Assembly: GCF_024055715.1 (NCBI RefSeq)
Contig: NZ_JAMXMV010000037.1
Coordinates: forward strand, 1-51,561
From: Actinoallomurus soli
GTDB lineage: Bacteria; Actinomycetota; Actinomycetes; Streptosporangiales; Streptosporangiaceae
DNA length: 51,561 nucleotides
Direction of reading: 5' to 3'
Part shown: positions 48,715 through 51,561 of the stretch, piece by piece
Layout of the letters: every line of letters begins with the position of its first letter
How positions within the stretch are numbered: position 1 is the first letter of the stretch
Translations under genes and position numbers: made by a program
Notes under the pieces: model-generated
What the model was told of the DNA's origin: nothing
What the model saw: only the letters and a program-made list of their open reading frames with translations
Database searches by the model: none

Positions 48715-50136
48715 ATGGGCGAGCTGAAGCAGTTCAAACTGCCGGACGTCGGCGAGGGCCTGACCGAGGCCGACATCGTCAAGTGGCACGTACGGGCCGG
48801 CGACCCCGTCGAGGTGAACCAGACGATCGTGGAGATCGAGACGGCCAAGGCCGTCGTCGAGCTCCCCTGCCCGTACGAGGGGACGGTCGCCGAGCTCCTC
48901 GTCGAGGAGGGCACGACCGTCGACGTCGGCGTCCCGATCATCTCGGTCGCGGTCGGCGGCGACGTCCCGCCCGCCGAGGAGACCGCCGCTCCGCCGGAGG
49001 GCGCGCAGGAGCCGGGCATGGTCGGCAGCCCCGCCCCGGCGGTCGACCCGTCCGCTCCGGAGCAGAAGCGCGTCCCGGTCCTGGTCGGCTACGGCGTGAA
49101 GGCCGGCTCGACCAAACGCCGCCCGCGCAAGACGCCGGCCACCGGTGGACCGGTCCCGGCCGCGTCCGCACCGGCCGAGCCCGCCGCAGCGGCCGTACGG
49201 GCGGAGCCCGCCGCTCCGGCGCAGGCTGTTCCCGCGGCGCAGGCCGTCCCCGCCTCCCGGCCCGCCGGGTCGCGGGTCGCGGTGCTGGCCAAGCCGCCGG
49301 TCCGCAAGCTGGCCAAGGACCTCGGCGTCGACCTGACCGCCGTCACCGGCACCGGCCCGCAGGGGTCGATCACCCGCGACGACGTGCGCCAGGCCGTCGA
49401 GGCACCCACGGCCCCGGTCCGTACGGCGGGCGAGCGGCGGGAGGAGCGCATCCCGATCCGCGGGGTGCGCAAGCACACGGCGGCGGCCATGGTGCAGTCG
49501 GCGTTCACCGCGCCGCACGTCACCGAGTGGCTGCAGGTCGACGTGACCGAGACGATGAACGCCGTGAAGCGGCTGCGCGAGCTGCCGGACTTCGAGGGCG
49601 TCAAGGTCTCGCCGCTGCTGCTGGTCGCCAAGGCGGTGCTGCTGGCGGTCCGCCGCAACCCGCTGATCAACTCGGTCTGGGACGAGGACGCACAGGAGAT
49701 CGTGGTCAAGCACTACGTGAACCTGGGCATCGCCGCCGCGACCGAGCGCGGGCTGATCGTGCCGAAGGTACGCGACGCCCACGACCTGTCGCTGCCCGAC
49801 CTGGCCCGGGCGCTCGCCGACCTCGCCGCCACGGCGCGGGCCGGCAAGGCCACCCCGGCCGACCTGTCCGACGGCACGATCACCATCACCAACGTCGGCG
49901 TCTTCGGCGTCGACGCGGGCACCCCGATCCTGACCCCTGGCGAGTCGGCCATCCTCGCCTTCGGCCAGATCCGGGACATGCCCTGGGTGCACGAGGGCGA
50001 GATCAAGATCCGCAAGGTGACGACGCTGGCACTGTCGTTCGACCACCGCATCGTCGACGGCGAACTCGGCTCCGCCGTCCTCCGCGAGATCGGCGCCATG
50101 CTCGAAGACCCCATGCGCATGCTCGCCTGGTCCTGA
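48715..50136 (+). CDS. 2-Oxoacid dehydrogenase E2 (dihydrolipoamide acyltransferase)
   Basis: 473 residues. Lipoyl domain 4-80 with lipoylated Lys45 (EIETAKAVVELP), a long Ala/Pro linker, peripheral-subunit-binding domain near 195-225 (KPPVRKLAKDLGVDL ... TGPQGSITRDDV), and the catalytic core with the active-site His in SFDHRIVDGELG near the C-terminus. Transfers the acyl group from E1 to CoA. Start taken as ATG; GTG two codons upstream overlaps the E1beta stop (GTGA). No E3 gene is in the window, so lipoamide dehydrogenase must come from elsewhere. A 12-bp hairpin closes the operon. Confidence 0.94.
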   Translation: MGELKQFKLPDVGEGLTEADIVKWHVRAGDPVEVNQTIVEIETAKAVVELPCPYEGTVAELLVEEGTTVDVGVPIISVAVGGDVPPAEETAAPPEGAQEPGMVGSPAPAVDPSAPEQKRVPVLVGYGVKAGSTKRRPRKTPATGGPVPAASAPAEPAAAAVRAEPAAPAQAVPAAQAVPASRPAGSRVAVLAKPPVRKLAKDLGVDLTAVTGTGPQGSITRDDVRQAVEAPTAPVRTAGERREERIPIRGVRKHTAAAMVQSAFTAPHVTEWLQVDVTETMNAVKRLRELPDFEGVKVSPLLLVAKAVLLAVRRNPLINSVWDEDAQEIVVKHYVNLGIAAATERGLIVPKVRDAHDLSLPDLARALADLAATARAGKATPADLSDGTITITNVGVFGVDAGTPILTPGESAILAFGQIRDMPWVHEGEIKIRKVTTLALSFDHRIVDGELGSAVLREIGAMLEDPMRMLAWS

Positions 50137-50143
50137 CCGGGAA

Positions 50144-50171
50144 GGTCTCCGGGCCGCCAGGCCCGGAGACC
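50144..50171. terminator. Terminator after the E1-E2 operon
   Basis: A perfect 12-bp stem GGTCTCCGGGCC/GGCCCGGAGACC with a four-base loop, eight bases after the stop. Confidence 0.85.
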
Positions 50172-50279
50172 TCTCGGCGTCGCTACAGGCAAGGATCGCC
50201 ACCCAGCGAGGTACGTTAAGTACTTGACGTACCTGCCGTCGTCACAAAAACGGCATGACCGGTGACAGGGAGTGGCATC

Positions 50280-50696
50280 ATGTCGTCTGTGCACTTCAAC
50301 AGTTACACGGAGGCGCGCGCGCATCTGAAGGATCTCCTGGACGCAGCGGAGCTCGGATGCACGGCGACCGTACGTCGTGAGTCCTCCAGGGCGGCCGTCG
50401 TCGACGCTGATCGGCTGCGGCATTTCCTCGCCGTTGTGAGTCCGGTTCGGGCGCAGGTCGTGGCCGAGGACGGCGGCTGGTCGGTCTTCCTCCCCGGGTT
50501 GCCCATCTCCGCCGATGGCGCCACGTTCGACGAGGCGATCGCCGAGATGGTCGATGCCCTCCGTGAGTATGCCGCCGACTGGCAGGAGCGGCTGCGTGAA
50601 GCCCCGAATCATCGCCAGCAGTGGGGACTGGTCCAGCTGATCGATCTCAGCAGCGACGACCAGCTACGCGACTGGCTCACCGGGGAGGGCACATGA
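50280..50696 (+). CDS. Antitoxin with Phd/YefM-like N-terminus and HicB-like C-terminus
   Basis: 138 residues. The first 55 (FNSYTEARAHLKDLLDAAE and ATVRRESSRAAVVDADRL) follow the Phd/YefM pattern: swap of a short beta-helix DNA-binding fold and VVDADRL ending. Residues 60-100 (VVAEDGGWSVFLPGLPISAD, FDEAIAEMVDALREYAADW) are HicB-like. ATG with AGGGAG. It overlaps the toxin by four bases (ATGA), the standard antitoxin-toxin junction. It likely autorepresses from a TTAAGTACTTGACGTACC-type AT-rich region 60 bases upstream. Confidence 0.8.
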   Translation: MSSVHFNSYTEARAHLKDLLDAAELGCTATVRRESSRAAVVDADRLRHFLAVVSPVRAQVVAEDGGWSVFLPGLPISADGATFDEAIAEMVDALREYAADWQERLREAPNHRQQWGLVQLIDLSSDDQLRDWLTGEGT

Positions 50697-51118
50697 CCTG
50701 GCCTCAGCCCACCCGGAAGGATCATGAGTGCTTCTGCGTGACCGAAGGATGGCACCGGGTGCGCGATGCGCGTGGACGCGCTGGAACACATCACGCCACC
50801 TACGAACTCGACCTGCCCGACGGCTCGATCCTGCGGACGAGGATCTCTCACCCGGTTGACCGCAGTGGCTACGGCAAGGGCCTGTGGGCGCATATCCTCC
50901 GTGACCAGCTCGGTGTCTCGGATGAGGAGTTCTGGGCCTGTGTTCGCGACGGCCAAAAACCCGACCGAGGAGCTCCTCCACCGGTCAAAGACTCCCTTCC
51001 CGCCGAGATGGTGCGTCTCTTGATCACCCGGGTCGGCATTTCGGAGAAGGAGGTCGCCGAGATGAGCCGGGAGCAGGCCATCATTCGGCTGCAGCAGTAC
51101 TGGCTGGACTGCATCTGA
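50693..51118 (+). CDS. Toxin of a type II system (cytotoxic translational repressor family)
   Basis: 141 residues. MTWPQPTRKDHECFCVTEGW, VRDARGRAGTHHATYELDLP, TRISHPVDRSGYGKGLWAHIL, read in part, match the actinobacterial proteins named cytotoxic translational repressors of toxin-antitoxin stability systems, always paired with such antitoxins. HicA-like short motif HHATYEL with nearby His may be catalytic. ATG overlaps the antitoxin stop. Soluble. RNase or translation-blocking action is family inference. Confidence 0.8.
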   Translation: MTWPQPTRKDHECFCVTEGWHRVRDARGRAGTHHATYELDLPDGSILRTRISHPVDRSGYGKGLWAHILRDQLGVSDEEFWACVRDGQKPDRGAPPPVKDSLPAEMVRLLITRVGISEKEVAEMSREQAIIRLQQYWLDCI

Positions 51119-51250
51119 CAGACCGGCGGTCAGACAGGGAGCTGAACGAGATCGCCGAGCAGTACGACACGACGGACATGAGCCAGGACGTCGCTGCGGC
51201 GGATCTGAAGCGCCATGAGCCGCTCTCGTCCGAGCGAGCCGGCAACTCAT
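51119..51250 (+). pseudogene. Remnant of a CopG-like antitoxin gene
   Basis: Directly after the toxin stop, a reading without a start codon gives RELNEIAEQYDTTDMSQDVA, ADLKRHEPL, which resembles the middle of CopG-type antitoxins (EAEYD..DMS pattern). It then loses coherence. No ribosome site. Weak, from pattern memory only. Confidence 0.35.
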
Positions 51251-51561
51251 CCCGCTCCGATCCTGACCGCATGGTCCAAAGTCGTGTACGAGGCGGTACG
51301 CGACGGACTTCGCAGCGCAGGACTGGCCCGCTCCGCCTGAGCGGCCCCTGACGATCGGTGACCGCATCGCGACCGTTCAGATGGCCACCAGGCGGGATGA
51401 TCACTGACGCCCACTGTCCTCTATGAGCAGTGAACGCCAGTGATCTGTGAGTGTTTGGGTGGCGCTTGTGGGTGGAGTGCTGTCAGGCTCGGTGCCCGGC
51501 GATCTGGGTTGACTCTCCAGTGATCTGGCCGTCCTTTGAGGGCGTGCCTTGGACTTGACCT
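51251..51561. other. Degraded or non-coding end of window
   Basis: 310 bases. A 42-codon ATG reading (from about 51217) ends in WSKVVYEAVRDGLRSAGLARS but is unrecognised. CCAGTGATCTG occurs at 51437 and 51517, 80 bases apart, which may mark the edge of a repeat or insertion sequence running past the window. Confidence 0.4.
51437..51527. repeat. Direct repeat CCAGTGATCTG
   Basis: Two copies of the 11-mer at 51437-51447 and 51517-51527; the first sits in GAACGCCAGTGATCTGTGAG. Base composition here is lower in GC than the rest of the window. Confidence 0.45.

Overview
The window is chromosomal DNA from a high-GC, probably mycelial actinomycete. Evidence: very GC-rich third codon positions, many GTG starts, several apparent leaderless starts, a bldC gene with a near-perfect BldD-type operator, a DUF3073 gene, a Leu/Phe/Val dehydrogenase, and a purS-purQ-purL / purF-purM arrangement resembling the Streptomyces purine/bldC neighbourhood. 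A Streptosporangiales-type genus (for example Actinomadura and relatives) would fit, but that is inference.

Layout. 1-9.6 kb: SDR 3' end, arylamine N-acetyltransferase, a secreted L,D-transpeptidase-like protein, a DUF1707 protein, a DHA2 efflux pump, a DUF523 protein, an alpha/beta hydrolase, and a leftward operon of lipoprotein amidase, methyltransferase and DUF711 protein. 9.9-15.5 kb: LacI- and TetR-type regulators, an array of small hairpin repeats, bldC with a BldD box, a DUF8083-like gene, the amino-acid dehydrogenase and DUF3073. 15.9-23.9 kb: a 1392-residue secreted S53 (sedolisin) protease with kelch repeats, a small secreted protein, beta-carbonic anhydrase plus a SulP transporter (a likely bicarbonate pair), and a SanA/YdcF protein. 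23.9-24.25 kb: a non-coding foldback element with 19-bp direct repeats at the 3' end of purM. 24.25-28.3 kb: purM, purF, a membrane protein, a gene with an apparent 5' frameshift, and a sterol-carrier family gene.

28.4-40.2 kb is an accessory block between purF and purL: a secreted subtilase, a methyltransferase, a 922-residue membrane NACHT ATPase with a cysteine-containing C-terminal domain, a pentapeptide-repeat protein, decayed XRE and AbiEi-like genes, a TetR/MFS pair around a perfect 22-bp palindrome, and a second TetR gene divergent from two SDR genes. 40.3-44.2 kb returns to purine synthesis (purL, purQ, an anti-sigma-type ATPase, purS). 44.4-46.3 kb holds a composite gene remnant and a large membrane-anchored repeat protein. 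46.6-50.1 kb is a 2-oxoacid dehydrogenase operon (E1alpha, E1beta, E2) closed by a strong hairpin. 50.3-51.1 kb is an overlapping antitoxin/toxin pair followed by degraded sequence.

The most unusual points are the foldback element that appears to have split purM from a once-adjacent gene, the membrane NACHT protein, the hairpin array after the 11.2-kb TetR gene, the BldD box at bldC, and several gene remnants in the accessory block.
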